Part shown: piece by piece, positions 1 through 8,204 of the stretch
Numbering within the stretch: position 1 is the first letter of the stretch
How the letters are laid out: each line of letters starts with the position of its first letter
Source: an uncultured Desulfobacter sp.
Lineage (GTDB): Bacteria > Desulfobacterota > Desulfobacteria > Desulfobacterales > Desulfobacteraceae
Length of the DNA stretch: 64,000 bases
Assembly (NCBI RefSeq): GCF_963664415.1
Contig: NZ_OY761440.1
Coordinates: 1,054,001 to 1,118,000, forward strand
Direction: 5' to 3'
Made by a program: the position numbers and the translations under genes
Notes under the pieces: model-generated
The model's database searches: none
Told to the model about the DNA's origin: nothing
What the model saw: only the letters and a program-made list of their open reading frames with translations

Positions 1-1
1 C

Positions 2-439
2 ACGCGAAACGGCAATTTTTCCTTGAGCAGTGAAGGTATTCTTGTGGATAAAAGCGGTAATCCCGTCATGGGTGAGGGTGGCGCCATCTTTATGGATACG
101 GTGGACCCGAATACAAGTGTAAATATCAATGAATACGGGCAGATCTTTTTAAATAATGCGCTATTGGATACCCTTGATGTGGTCTCTTTTGAGGACATGG
201 AGAAACTTGAGAAAACCGGGGATAATCTGTTTGTCTATACCGGAGATACGACAGATGAAGTTCCCCTTGAAAATGTCAGGGTTGAAGCCGGCTCCCTTGA
301 GCAGGCCAATGTTCAGGTCGTAGAGGAAATGGCAAAAATGATTGATTATCAGAGGATGTTTGAAACCTACACCAAGTCGATGAAAACATTTGATGAAATT
401 GATTCAAAAGCAATTAATGAAGTAGGGCAATTCGCATAA
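2..439 (+). CDS. flgF: Flagellar rod protein FlgF, C-terminal part
   Basis: Proximal-rod protein of the flagellar basal body, cut by the window edge. The frame is open from base 2 and reads the family motif TRNGNFSL straight away, so the first 100 or so residues lie outside and the TTG at 23 is internal. About 145 residues are visible. They end in the conserved coiled region (EEMAKMIDYQRMFETYTKSM) shared by FlgF, FlgG and FlgE, which packs in the rod core. flgG follows after 12 bases, the standard flgF-flgG pairing, so this is FlgF rather than a second FlgG. Confidence 0.93.
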   Translation, partial: TRNGNFSLSSEGILVDKSGNPVMGEGGAIFMDTVDPNTSVNINEYGQIFLNNALLDTLDVVSFEDMEKLEKTGDNLFVYTGDTTDEVPLENVRVEAGSLEQANVQVVEEMAKMIDYQRMFETYTKSMKTFDEIDSKAINEVGQFA

Positions 440-451
440 AGGAGTCAACTT

Positions 452-1234
452 ATGATACGGGCACTTTGGTCGGCAGCCACGGGAATGATGGCCCAGGACA
501 CCCAGATTGGTGTTACCTCCAATAACTTAGCCAACTCGTCCACCACCGGGTTTAAAAAATCCCGGGCAGCATTTGAGGATTTAATGTATATGACCCAGCG
601 GGTCGCAGGGCAAACAACTCCCGGCGGAGGACAGGTGCCGACTGGCATTCAGGTGGGCATGGGTGTGAACACGGCAGGTATCCAGAAAATATTTACCCAG
701 GGAGATCCTATCCAGACGGACAATCATCTGGATTTTGCAATCCAGGGTGAAGGATTTTTCAGGGTCCTGCACGGGGATGAGGATATGTATACCCGAGCCG
801 GCGATTTTTCCCTGGACAGTGAGGGGTATATTACCTCCCAGGCAGGGGACCGTCTTCAGCCCGAGATCACCATCCCTGCGGAGGCTGTCACGATCACTCT
901 GGACGGTGACGGCACCTTGACCGTGTTTGCCGACGATGACACCATTCTGGCAACAGAGCAGGTTCTTATAACGACCTTTGTAAATCCCGCCGGTTTATAT
1001 GCTGTGGGCGGCAACCTGTTCAGGGAAACCGAAGGTTCAGGACCCCCACAGGAAAATACACCGGGGGAGAACGGGGCCGGGACCGTATTGAACTACTACA
1101 TTGAAGGTTCCAACGTGGACGTTGTTGAAGAGATGGTCAGTCTGATTTCGGGCCAACGCACATATGAGGCCAATTCAAAATCCATCACCACGGCCGATAG
1201 TATGCTGGGAACGGCCGTCCAGTTGAAATCTTAA
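452..1234 (+). CDS. flgG: Flagellar distal rod protein FlgG
   Basis: Distal-rod protein, 260 residues, the usual FlgG length. It begins with the family N-terminus MIRALWSAATGM, followed by NLANSSTTGFK, and ends with the matching C-terminal helix (SGQRTYEANSKSI). Both termini form the axial coiled coil exported by the type III apparatus. An AGGAG box at about 440-444 fixes the ATG at 452. It is the second gene of the run flgF-flgG-flgA-flgH-flgI-flgJ, which encodes the rod and the P and L rings. Confidence 0.97.
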   Translation: MIRALWSAATGMMAQDTQIGVTSNNLANSSTTGFKKSRAAFEDLMYMTQRVAGQTTPGGGQVPTGIQVGMGVNTAGIQKIFTQGDPIQTDNHLDFAIQGEGFFRVLHGDEDMYTRAGDFSLDSEGYITSQAGDRLQPEITIPAEAVTITLDGDGTLTVFADDDTILATEQVLITTFVNPAGLYAVGGNLFRETEGSGPPQENTPGENGAGTVLNYYIEGSNVDVVEEMVSLISGQRTYEANSKSITTADSMLGTAVQLKS

Positions 1235-1242
1235 AACATTGA

Positions 1243-2241
1243 ATGGATACCGCCATGAATCCCCGTACAAATTATAAAAAATATCTGACGGCAGTATCCT
1301 GCCTGATCTGCATACTCCTTTTCAATTTACCGGCAAAGGCTTTAACACCGAAAAAAATTTTTATTGAGATTACCCGGACAGCAGAAGTAACACGTCCTGT
1401 TATATACTTAGGAGAGATTGCCAATATCACAGCGCCTGATTTTTTCAAAGAGGAACTGACACGCATTGATCTTGGCAAATCACCACGGGCCGGGCGAATG
1501 AAACAGCTTTCAGGTGAACGGATCACAGCGGCAATCAATGCCATGGGCCTGAATGAGCATGACATCAATATTCAGGTTCCTAAACGGGTATTTATCAAAC
1601 GCGCCGGCCAAGAGATTGACCCGGCATATGTGGAAAAGGCGCTTCGACAATTTTTAGCCAAATTTTTGCCAAAGGGACAATTCAAGCTGAATGCGTTCAG
1701 GGTCCGTGGGATTGAACCCTATCCCCAGGGTGATTTATCCCTGGTATTTGACCCGCGCTATAGACCTTCGGGCAATGACCGCCTGTCTGTTCATGCCGAA
1801 GTCTGGGTGGACGGCGTTAAACAGGACCGGTTGACGGTCACAGGGCGCCTGTCACAGATCAAGCCTGCAGTTGTTGCGGCAACGCGCCTGAAAAGAGGAC
1901 AGACTATTACCCCGGCCGATGTCACCCTCCAGGATATGGATGTATTCGGACGGCACAAGGATTTAATAACTTCGGTTGATCAGGTCATCGGCATGATGGT
2001 GACCCGGAACATTGACAAAGGGGAATGTATTACCCAACGAGAATTCAAACAGGCCCCGGCCATTGAAAAGGGCGCCGTGATAAAACTGACAGCCAAGAAA
2101 GACCGTTTATCCATTATCACTTTAGGGATCTGCAAGGAAGACGGGTATCCGGGCCAAACTGTGACAGTGCAGAATTTAACATCGGGAAAACTGGTGCGCG
2201 GTCTTGTTACTTCAGACGGCACCGTGGAAGTCGTTTTTTAG
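1243..2241 (+). CDS. flgA: P-ring assembly chaperone FlgA
   Basis: Periplasmic chaperone needed to assemble the FlgI P-ring. An N-terminal signal peptide (hydrophobic around residues 15-33, then a KALTP cleavage region) leads into a 300-residue mature part. Its C-terminal half carries an SAF-type domain (LKRGQTITPADV, then VTRNIDKGECI at about residues 216-265), as in other FlgA proteins. The start could be ATG 1243 or ATG 1255; neither has a strong ribosome site, and 1255 gives a more compact signal peptide. It lies 8 bases after flgG and is probably co-transcribed. Confidence 0.92.
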   Translation: MDTAMNPRTNYKKYLTAVSCLICILLFNLPAKALTPKKIFIEITRTAEVTRPVIYLGEIANITAPDFFKEELTRIDLGKSPRAGRMKQLSGERITAAINAMGLNEHDINIQVPKRVFIKRAGQEIDPAYVEKALRQFLAKFLPKGQFKLNAFRVRGIEPYPQGDLSLVFDPRYRPSGNDRLSVHAEVWVDGVKQDRLTVTGRLSQIKPAVVAATRLKRGQTITPADVTLQDMDVFGRHKDLITSVDQVIGMMVTRNIDKGECITQREFKQAPAIEKGAVIKLTAKKDRLSIITLGICKEDGYPGQTVTVQNLTSGKLVRGLVTSDGTVEVVF

Positions 2242-2255
2242 CCGGGAGGTTTGGC

Positions 2256-2984
2256 ATGTGTTCAATTCAAAAAAATCTAATAAGAAAAGATGTGTTGGCA
2301 TTTGTATTGATTCTTATGGCGGCAACGCTTACCGGCTGTATGTCCGGTGGCGGGGATCCGGCCTTAAGCGCCATCCCCCAGGACGCAATGCCTGAACCCG
2401 CCGTGCAGCCCAATTACACCATGACTAAGCCTGCGGAAGGCTCTCTTTGGACGGCCCAGAACAGATTCCTGCTGGATGACACCAAAGCGGCTTATATTGG
2501 CGACACAGTGATTGTAGACATTGTGGAAAATTCATCATCTGAAATGGAGGTCAACTCCGAGGGTAAGCGTACAACCAGTATGTCGGTGGGTGTACCGACG
2601 TTGAATGCCTTCGGGAAAGTGACGCATCTTGGCGGTACTGTCGGTGACAAACTCATTGACACCAGTTTTCAAAATTCAACCAAAGGTGAAGCCACAAGTG
2701 ACAGAGCCGGTAAGGTCACGGCCTCTATTGCGGCCCGGGTGACCGAAGTAATGCCCAACGGGAATTTAAGCATCTTCGGGCGCAGGGCCATGAAAGTCGA
2801 CAACGAAGTCCAGTACATCATGGTTTCAGGAATTGTAAGACCCGACGATATTGATTCAGACAACCGGGTGGCGTCCACCTCTTTAGCTGACTCACACATT
2901 GAATATTACGGCAAAGGCGCCCTTGCCGATAAACAGAAACCGGGATGGGGAACACGGATAATTGACAATATCTGGCCCTGGTAA
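2256..2984 (+). CDS. flgH: Flagellar L-ring lipoprotein FlgH
   Basis: Outer-membrane L-ring protein, 242 residues. A lipoprotein signal with lipobox LTGC places the acylated cysteine at residue 28. Downstream blocks match FlgH: SLWTAQNRFLLDD, then GDTVIVDIVENSSS, and a C-terminal GIVRPDDID followed by DSHIEYYGKG. A GGGAGG box lies about 8 bases before the ATG. It sits between flgA and flgI in the expected ring-gene order. Confidence 0.97.
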   Translation: MCSIQKNLIRKDVLAFVLILMAATLTGCMSGGGDPALSAIPQDAMPEPAVQPNYTMTKPAEGSLWTAQNRFLLDDTKAAYIGDTVIVDIVENSSSEMEVNSEGKRTTSMSVGVPTLNAFGKVTHLGGTVGDKLIDTSFQNSTKGEATSDRAGKVTASIAARVTEVMPNGNLSIFGRRAMKVDNEVQYIMVSGIVRPDDIDSDNRVASTSLADSHIEYYGKGALADKQKPGWGTRIIDNIWPW

Positions 2985-3014
2985 GCGTTGGGAAATAAAA
3001 AAGGAGCGGGCATC

Positions 3015-4040
3015 ATGAACAAACGGTTAAAAAAAATAATGATCAGTATAGGGACTATGCTGTGCCTGTTCTTCTTTTCGGATGCCGCCACGGCCACCCG
3101 GATCAAGGACATGGCAGCCATCCAGGGGGTCAGATCCAATCAACTCACGGGCTACGGTCTGGTGGTAGGACTGGACGGCACCGGCGATAAGAACAATATT
3201 CTGTTTACCCGGCAGTCTTTGACCAATATGCTTAAAAAGATGAATCTTCATTTCGACAAAAGCCAAATCAAGGTAAAGAATGTGGCGGCCGTCATGGCCA
3301 CGACCAATATTCCGCCCTTTGCCCGCATCGGCGACCGCATTGACATAACGGTTTCGTCGTTAGGTGATGCCACAAGTCTTAAGGGCGGAACACTTTTAAT
3401 GATGCCCTTGAAAGGGGTTGACGGTAACGTCTATGCCATTGCCCAGGGTGCAATCAGCCTTGCCATTCCCGCTGGTATGAATGATCGGAGCAGTCATCTT
3501 CTCACCGCCCGGATTATCAACGGGGCAACGGTTGAACGAGAGATTCCTTTTAAACTGGAAGGGAAAAAAAAGTTAACCCTGTCCCTGTTCCGGCCCGATT
3601 TCACCACTGCCCGGCGGGTGGGAGATACTATCAATGCAGCTTTAGGAGAAGGGATCGCAAAGATCATTGATGCAGGTTCCATCCAACTGAATGTTCCAGA
3701 ATCCATGCAGCAGGAACATGTAGCTGAATTTATTGCCGATGTAGAAGGACTCTCGGTGGTCCCGGATACAATCGCCAAGGTTGTAATCAATGAAAAAACC
3801 GGCACTGTGGTGATCGGCAGTGAGGTGACGATTTCAAATGTGGCCGTTGCCCACGGGGATCTGAACGTGGTGATTCAAGGGCAAAATCCCGAATATGTTA
3901 TGGAACTGCCCGGCACATCCACTATTGGAGAACTGGTGAATGGGCTGAACTCTTTAGGGGTCCGGCCCAGGGACCTGATCAGTATTTTGGAAAGCATTAA
4001 GGCTGCCGGGGCATTACAGGCCAGCCTGGAGATTCTTTAG
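3015..4040 (+). CDS. flgI: Flagellar P-ring protein FlgI
   Basis: Periplasmic P-ring protein around the rod. The ATG at 3015 is preceded by AAGGAG with good spacing; the upstream in-frame TTG at 2988 is less likely. That gives 341 residues with a signal peptide (hydrophobic about residues 8-22). FlgI hallmarks follow: RIKDMAAIQGVRSNQLTGYG near the mature N-terminus, DGTGDK, TNIPPFARIGD, and the C-terminal LVNGLNSLGVRPRDLI. FlgA upstream is its chaperone. Confidence 0.97.
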   Translation: MNKRLKKIMISIGTMLCLFFFSDAATATRIKDMAAIQGVRSNQLTGYGLVVGLDGTGDKNNILFTRQSLTNMLKKMNLHFDKSQIKVKNVAAVMATTNIPPFARIGDRIDITVSSLGDATSLKGGTLLMMPLKGVDGNVYAIAQGAISLAIPAGMNDRSSHLLTARIINGATVEREIPFKLEGKKKLTLSLFRPDFTTARRVGDTINAALGEGIAKIIDAGSIQLNVPESMQQEHVAEFIADVEGLSVVPDTIAKVVINEKTGTVVIGSEVTISNVAVAHGDLNVVIQGQNPEYVMELPGTSTIGELVNGLNSLGVRPRDLISILESIKAAGALQASLEIL

Positions 4041-4046
4041 TGTTCG

Positions 4047-4159
4047 AACGAAAAGGCACCCAGCTGCGGCGTTACAGAAAAATTTGCAATCCTCACATAC
4101 TTTAGTATGCTCCGGTTAAAAATTTTTCTGTGCCTTGCATCTGGGCAACTTTTCGTCCA
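4047..4159. repeat. Large imperfect palindrome between flgI and flgJ
   Basis: The 113-base spacer can fold back along nearly its whole length. The outer arms are ACGAAAAGG..CCAG and CTGGG..CTTTTCGT. The middle arms are ACAGAAAAATTT and AAATTTTTCTGT, and the tip is CATAC-TTTA-GTATG. There is no U-tract, so it is not a classic terminator. The size, symmetry and intra-operon position fit a REP/BIME-like dispersed element that could also slow transcription or protect the upstream message. Only one copy was noticed here. Confidence 0.7.
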
Positions 4160-4215
4160 AACACGGGCTTCGGTCCGGTCTTTGTTCATATGATTTAATA
4201 AAAAAGGGGGAAATT

Positions 4216-4524
4216 ATGTCAATTCAAATGCTCGGTGCTATGACGCCTGCGGCGGCGGCCAAGGATGCCACGGATACGGCCAAGCAGCTTCAGCGAAACA
4301 AAGACCTTGAAAAAGCCTGCCAGGGGTTTGAGGCGCTGATGCTTGATACCTTGATGCAGCGTATGCGGGATACCCTGCCCGGAGACAGTCTTTTCCCCGA
4401 AAGTAATGCGTCGGATATCTACCAGTCTATGCATGACCAGTATCTAACGGATAATTTATCCCAGGAAGGTCGTGTCACCGGATTCAAGGAGTTCTTATAC
4501 CAGCAGCTTCAGGGGGATGTGTAA
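4216..4524 (+). CDS. flgJ: FlgJ-type rod-binding protein (no muramidase domain)
   Basis: A 102-residue protein equal to the N-terminal rod-binding domain of FlgJ. It contains KACQGFEALMLDTLMQRMRDT and SMHDQYLTDNLSQEG, the two conserved helices of that family. The C-terminal glucosaminidase domain of enterobacterial FlgJ is absent, as is usual in delta-type proteobacteria, where a separate lytic enzyme opens the wall. The ATG at 4216 follows a GGGGG-type ribosome site; the longer upstream frame runs into the palindrome and is rejected. Confidence 0.9.
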   Translation: MSIQMLGAMTPAAAAKDATDTAKQLQRNKDLEKACQGFEALMLDTLMQRMRDTLPGDSLFPESNASDIYQSMHDQYLTDNLSQEGRVTGFKEFLYQQLQGDV

Positions 4525-4566
4525 CAGCCTGTTGCTGCATCGGATCGCGGGAATTACGCCGAATCA

Positions 4567-4582
4567 TGGCATAATAGTTGCT
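4567..4582 (+). promoter_or_regulatory. Putative sigma-54 promoter before flgN
   Basis: TGGCATAATAGTTGCT has the GG and GC dinucleotides ten bases apart and matches the TGGCA..TTGC core of -24/-12 promoters. It lies about 115 bases before the flgN ATG, in a short gap after flgJ. Sigma-54 control of middle or late flagellar genes is common, so a second transcript may start here. Based on the sequence match alone. Confidence 0.5.
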
Positions 4583-4695
4583 TTTATATCTACACAAACA
4601 CAAAAACCGGAAAATATTTCTTTGTGTTATGGATTGAGCCTGTTCTAAAACAGCTTAATCTTCGATTTGATATTAACATAACAGGGAGAAAATAT

Positions 4696-5211
4696 ATGGA
4701 AAAAGCTGCCGATAGTATCCAAAACTTGCTCAAAGAAAAACTTGCCTGCTACCAGCAACTGCACCAGATATTAAAGGCTGAAAAAAAGGCTATCGGAGCC
4801 ATTGACCTTGGCATGATCTGGGAGACAACCAGGGCCAAGAAAAATCTTGCCGGCAAAATTGAGACATTGCGAAAGAACATGCTTGCTGCCTGCCAAAATC
4901 ATTTTCCCGGCATGAGAAAAAAAATGAATAAAAATACGGATTCGTTTTCCCTGACTGAACTGGTATATGCCCTGCCGCTGCACAATAAACACAAAAGAGA
5001 TATCAGACAGCTCAAGCGCACCATTGATAAAGAAAAAGAGATCGTAGCCCATTTTATAAAATCCAATCAGATTCAAGTTGAAAAACATCTATCTCTTGTG
5101 GATAACATCATGGATTTGATTGGAAATAACGTTGCCCAGGCACGGTACACCGGCAAAGGCATGGTAACCCGGAAAAGAAAAAATAACTGCCTGTTCATGG
5201 CCCAGGTGTAG
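4696..5211 (+). CDS. flgN: FlgN-family flagellar export chaperone
   Basis: 171 residues from the ATG at 4696, which has a GGGAG box; the 4624 start is too far upstream. The protein is helical and charged, with LLKEKLACYQQLHQILKAEK at the start and a second long helix (KRTIDKEKEIVAHF), the FlgN/FlgN-like pattern. FlgN binds the hook-junction proteins FlgK and FlgL before export. Those two genes would normally follow, but csrA comes next after only 185 bases, so the substrates must be encoded elsewhere. Confidence 0.75.
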   Translation: MEKAADSIQNLLKEKLACYQQLHQILKAEKKAIGAIDLGMIWETTRAKKNLAGKIETLRKNMLAACQNHFPGMRKKMNKNTDSFSLTELVYALPLHNKHKRDIRQLKRTIDKEKEIVAHFIKSNQIQVEKHLSLVDNIMDLIGNNVAQARYTGKGMVTRKRKNNCLFMAQV

Positions 5212-5325
5212 CAACCCCATTGAACAAACTTTCAAGAAGCGGAGCGGGGAACAAGGTTGACTCTGATGTCACATATGATTATAACAATGGCACATCCAGT
5301 TATGAATTTAAAAATCAATTCGGAC

Positions 5326-5343
5326 GGCCTGTAAGGCCTTTTT
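5326..5343 (+). terminator. Weak intrinsic terminator between flgN and csrA
   Basis: GGCCT-GTA-AGGCC followed by TTTTT. The stem is only 5 bp, so read-through is likely. It overlaps the end of a short frame (about 5220-5346) of no recognisable family. It may separate the flgN transcript from csrA-fliW. Confidence 0.45.
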
Positions 5344-5396
5344 GAATTCAACTGCTAAATTATTAATGTCAGCCTGATAGATTATTTGTTACGCCT

Positions 5397-5645
5397 ATGC
5401 TTATTCTAACACGAAAAGTTGGTGAAAGTATCGTCATCGCCAATGATATCATCGTAAAGGTGGTTGAAACCGGCAAAAACAGTATTCGGATAGGTATTGA
5501 TGCGCCCAGGGAAATATCGGTTCTGCGACAGGAGGTTTTTGACGCCATCCAAAAGGAAAATATACTTTCCTCCCAAAAGCCGGATAACATTGATATTGCA
5601 AGGGCAGCCAAACTGATTGGTAATAACGACAAGGAGTCTGAATAA
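5397..5645 (+). CDS. csrA: Carbon storage regulator CsrA
   Basis: RNA-binding translational regulator, 82 residues. It opens with the near-invariant MLILTRKVGESI and continues with GIDAPREISVLRQE, the RNA-contacting strand and helix. It is longer than the common 61-70 residues because of a tail after residue 60. CsrA represses flagellin-type messages and is itself sequestered by FliW, the next gene 6 bases downstream. The csrA-fliW pair beside flagellar genes is a known homeostatic unit. No clear Shine-Dalgarno box precedes the ATG. Confidence 0.98.
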   Translation: MLILTRKVGESIVIANDIIVKVVETGKNSIRIGIDAPREISVLRQEVFDAIQKENILSSQKPDNIDIARAAKLIGNNDKESE

Positions 5646-5651
5646 AAGGTA

Positions 5652-6107
5652 ATGAAGATTAATACAAATCAATTCGGCGAAGTAAGTATTGATGATGATA
5701 AAATCATCAATATGCCGGATGGTATTCCCGGATTCAAGCAGCAGAAACGATATGTTATTCTTGAGAAAAAGGATACCGCTCCTTTTTATCTGTTTCAATG
5801 CGTGGATGATCCGAATCTGGCATTTGTGATCATGGACCCCCTTCGTTTTTACCCTGAGTACACACTATCGGTTAAGGATTTTGATAAGACGATTAAATGG
5901 GAATTTGGACAGGAAGAGCTCTCCTGTTTTGTTATTGTCACCATTCCCAAAGGCAAACCCGAAGATATGACGGCAAATTTTATGGCGCCTATTGTGATTA
6001 ACAATGAAAGAAAAGAAGGGATGCAGCTGATACTTCAGGGCAGTCCGTACTCACACCAGCAGCTGCTTTTAAAAGAAGAAAAAAATGAAATTAAACATTC
6101 GTACTGA
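5652..6107 (+). CDS. fliW: Flagellar assembly factor FliW
   Basis: Antagonist of CsrA, 151 residues, the family's normal size. Motifs include NMPDGIPGFKQQKRYV near the N-terminus, FQCVDDPNLAFVIMDP in the middle and NFMAPIVINNERKEGMQ at the C-terminus. FliW binds either CsrA or unassembled flagellin, so flagellin translation tracks secretion. Its last 17 bases overlap the convergent flaG gene. Confidence 0.97.
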   Translation: MKINTNQFGEVSIDDDKIINMPDGIPGFKQQKRYVILEKKDTAPFYLFQCVDDPNLAFVIMDPLRFYPEYTLSVKDFDKTIKWEFGQEELSCFVIVTIPKGKPEDMTANFMAPIVINNERKEGMQLILQGSPYSHQQLLLKEEKNEIKHSY

Positions 6108-6525
6108 ATAAAAGGCCGCTTAAATCCTGCATCTTTTCCCGAAGCTCAAGTATCTCTTCTGCAGGAAACTGTTTGATGACTTCATCGGTTTCTTTGTCCA
6201 TAATTTTGACAACCACATCTTCGGTATCGTCATCAATACTGAAATTCAGCCTTGTCTGAACCGTGTTGGCAAAGTCCTCAAGGGCCTCCACCATCTCTTC
6301 AACATCTTTTCTGGTCAATTTGGCCTGATTATCGGACTCCTCTCTTTTTTGTTCAGAAGTCCGGCTTTCAGCCCGCTTGGTGTCTATCGAAGAAGATTCC
6401 GCCTGCTTTAACTCGGACAGTTTGGTAATTTTCTCACTTGCTGTCTCGGCGACAGTAGTCTCCTGAGTCCGAATACCGGTTTCAGGTCTGTCTGTATTGA
6501 TTATTGCATTCCCTGTTACATTCAT
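6091..6525 (-). CDS. flaG: FlaG-family flagellar protein
   Basis: 144 residues. The C-terminal 60 are a FlaG domain (TRLNFSIDDDTEDVVVKIMD, then DEVIKQFPAEEILELREKM). The N-terminal half is a charged, low-complexity linker. FlaG proteins influence filament length or assembly. It is the last gene of a minus-strand run fliS-fliT-like-flaG and runs 17 bases into fliW, so the two transcripts overlap at their 3' ends. Confidence 0.9.
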   Translation of the reverse strand: MNVTGNAIINTDRPETGIRTQETTVAETASEKITKLSELKQAESSSIDTKRAESRTSEQKREESDNQAKLTRKDVEEMVEALEDFANTVQTRLNFSIDDDTEDVVVKIMDKETDEVIKQFPAEEILELREKMQDLSGLLFSTNV

Positions 6526-6554
6526 GTCTCTTGCCTTCCTACGGTAAACAATTC

Positions 6555-6947
6555 CTACCGGCTGATGCTGATAAGTCTTGGGCTTCCCTGTGGCGGCCGG
6601 TAGCTCTTCAGAGTTGTCTTCCCGTGTTTGAGAGATTTAAGGCTTTTTTCCAATTGGTTCTTATGCCTTTGTATCTCAACCGCGATGGTTTCGTCAACCT
6701 TTAGGATTAGCCCAAGGCGCTCTTTAAGCATTGCCATCTTGTGCGCATCCGATGGGAATTCAGCCTGACCTGTTGTGCTCATAAATTCGTTAATGGCACT
6801 TTTCAGTTTTTCCGAAGCCCCCCTGCGCTCTAAGTTCATTTGAGCCAGATCCGGCAGTAGTTCAGCTTTTAGCAGTTCCAAGTGTCTATTCTGAAGATTT
6901 TGGTACTCGCTGCACTGCTCCGAAATATGCGTTGCTAAATCTTTCAT
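6555..6947 (-). CDS. Small helical protein, probable FliT-like export chaperone
   Basis: 130 residues, mostly long amphipathic helices (HLELLKAELLPDL; MAMLKERLGLILKVDETI) and a basic C-terminal tail. Length, helical character and position between fliS and flaG suggest a FliT/FlgN-type chaperone for the filament cap, but sequence similarity is too weak to name it firmly. The fliD gene that normally sits in this cluster is absent. Confidence 0.55.
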   Translation of the reverse strand: MKDLATHISEQCSEYQNLQNRHLELLKAELLPDLAQMNLERRGASEKLKSAINEFMSTTGQAEFPSDAHKMAMLKERLGLILKVDETIAVEIQRHKNQLEKSLKSLKHGKTTLKSYRPPQGSPRLISISR

Positions 6948-6963
6948 ATATTGTTCCTACCAG

Positions 6964-7443
6964 TTAAATGGCAATACTTGTTTTAAGGCCATGTTTTTCA
7001 TACCCGGAATAACTCATAGAAGAAACGTCTTTTTTTTGCGCAGCCTTTGTATTGTTTTTTCCCCCAGTATCTTCCAGGCCCATTACACTGGTTTCCCATA
7101 TCCGTTTGAGTTCCATCAGATATTTGGTTGCCCGGTCCAGGGTTTGAATGTCGTTGGAGATAGAAACCTTGCAAAGCTCCTGCATCATAGCTAAAAAAAG
7201 GCTTTTTAAAAAGAAAATTTGCTCATCTTCGATATCTCGAAGAGATGCGTTGAGCTCGGCTATAATGGCAATGGCCTTGCTCAAATTTTCGCCTCTTTGC
7301 TTGGGATCTTTGTTAATCACCCCTTCCCTGGCAAAACTAATACGTTTGATAGCGCCATCGTAAAGCATAAGGATCAATTTTTGTGGATTGATTTCACTGC
7401 TAACCTGGACTTTTTGATAGGAACTAAGGGCATTGTATACCAT
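6964..7443 (-). CDS. fliS: Flagellar export chaperone FliS
   Basis: Cytosolic flagellin chaperone that prevents premature filament polymerisation. 159 residues: the FliS core (YQKVQVSSEINPQKLILMLY, then DGAIKRISFA and LNASLRDIEDEQ) fills the first 120. The last 35 residues are a polar tail not typical of short FliS proteins. It is the first gene of the minus-strand cluster; a 375-base gap separates it from ihfA and should hold its promoter. No flagellin gene is adjacent. Confidence 0.95.
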   Translation of the reverse strand: MVYNALSSYQKVQVSSEINPQKLILMLYDGAIKRISFAREGVINKDPKQRGENLSKAIAIIAELNASLRDIEDEQIFFLKSLFLAMMQELCKVSISNDIQTLDRATKYLMELKRIWETSVMGLEDTGGKNNTKAAQKKDVSSMSYSGYEKHGLKTSIAI

Positions 7444-7743
7444 ATTAATTTAACGCTCCTTTTTGCAACCGCCTGACTTTTGCCATCCTAAGGGTTGCAC
7501 TAAACATTTGTGGGCATAAGACTGCAAGGCGCCCATTTCTTATATCGTGCAGTCATTGCGTGTTGTTTTATCCGTTCTTTTTGGCTTTGGTCGTATTCAT
7601 GAATTCTTAAAGTTATTTATCGGCAAAAATCGGTAATACTTTATACATAATTCTTATAAATTTTTTTGAACCAATTTGATTTCTTTTGTGATGCTTTTGG
7701 TGGCAGCAGACAACGATTTGTGAGCAAACTTCACTGCTTTTTC

Positions 7744-7772
7744 TTGACATCCGGTGTCAATCACAGTAGTTA
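7744..7772 (+). promoter_or_regulatory. Possible sigma-70 promoter for the IHF-like gene
   Basis: TTGACA, a 17-base spacer and TAGTTA lie 46 bases before the TTG start at 7818. The -35 is perfect and the -10 moderate. Nothing else stands out in the 7444-7817 gap apart from AT-rich sequence. Confidence 0.4.
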
Positions 7773-7817
7773 AGGCCTTTCTTTAAATGTTTTCAATAAG
7801 TTGAATGGGGGAATATA

Positions 7818-8114
7818 TTGACGCTTACCAAAATGGATATTATAGAAAAAATATCAGAAACACTTGATTTATCAGGCGCTGAGGCCAAAAACACGGTGGA
7901 AGAGATGCTTGAAATTATCAAATTTACTCTGGCATCCGGAAACGACATCATGATATCTGGATTTGGGAAATTCCAGATAAATGAAAAAGAGCCCAGGAAG
8001 GGCAGAAATCCGTCAACCGGCGAAACCATGACGCTGGCAGGCAGAAAAATTGTGACCTTCAAATGTTCCGGCAAACTGAGAAACAAAATCAACGAAACAG
8101 AGACCGACAATTAA
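7818..8114 (+). CDS. ihfA: HU/IHF-family DNA-bending protein, IHF-alpha-like
   Basis: 98 residues. The TTG start is preferred because a GGGGGAA box precedes it and the product begins M-T-L-T-K-x-D, the IHF-alpha N-terminus. The DNA-intercalating arm reads GRNPSTGE, followed by RKIVTFKCSGKLR, also IHF-alpha-like rather than HU-like. It bends DNA at sigma-54 promoters and recombination sites. The partner ihfB is not in the window. It is monocistronic with a terminator just after. Confidence 0.88.
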   Translation: MTLTKMDIIEKISETLDLSGAEAKNTVEEMLEIIKFTLASGNDIMISGFGKFQINEKEPRKGRNPSTGETMTLAGRKIVTFKCSGKLRNKINETETDN

Positions 8115-8118
8115 GACA

Positions 8119-8157
8119 AGCCACGCCGAATTCAAAAAAAATAAATTGGGCGTGGCT
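8119..8157. terminator. Intrinsic terminator between ihfA and the ABC exporter genes
   Basis: AGCCACGCC and GGCGTGGCT form a 9-bp GC-rich stem with an A-rich loop, then GAAAAATTTT. It lies between two convergent genes and could stop transcription from both sides. Confidence 0.7.
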
Positions 8158-8204
8158 GAAAAATTTTCACAACATTAAAGCGTCATCAAGGTTGACCCCA
8201 AATT

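Noticed and set aside
5288..5306. TGGCACATCCAGTTAT before csrA, resembling a sigma-54 promoter
   Set aside because: The -24 half is good but the required GC ten bases after GG is TA, so the -12 element is absent.
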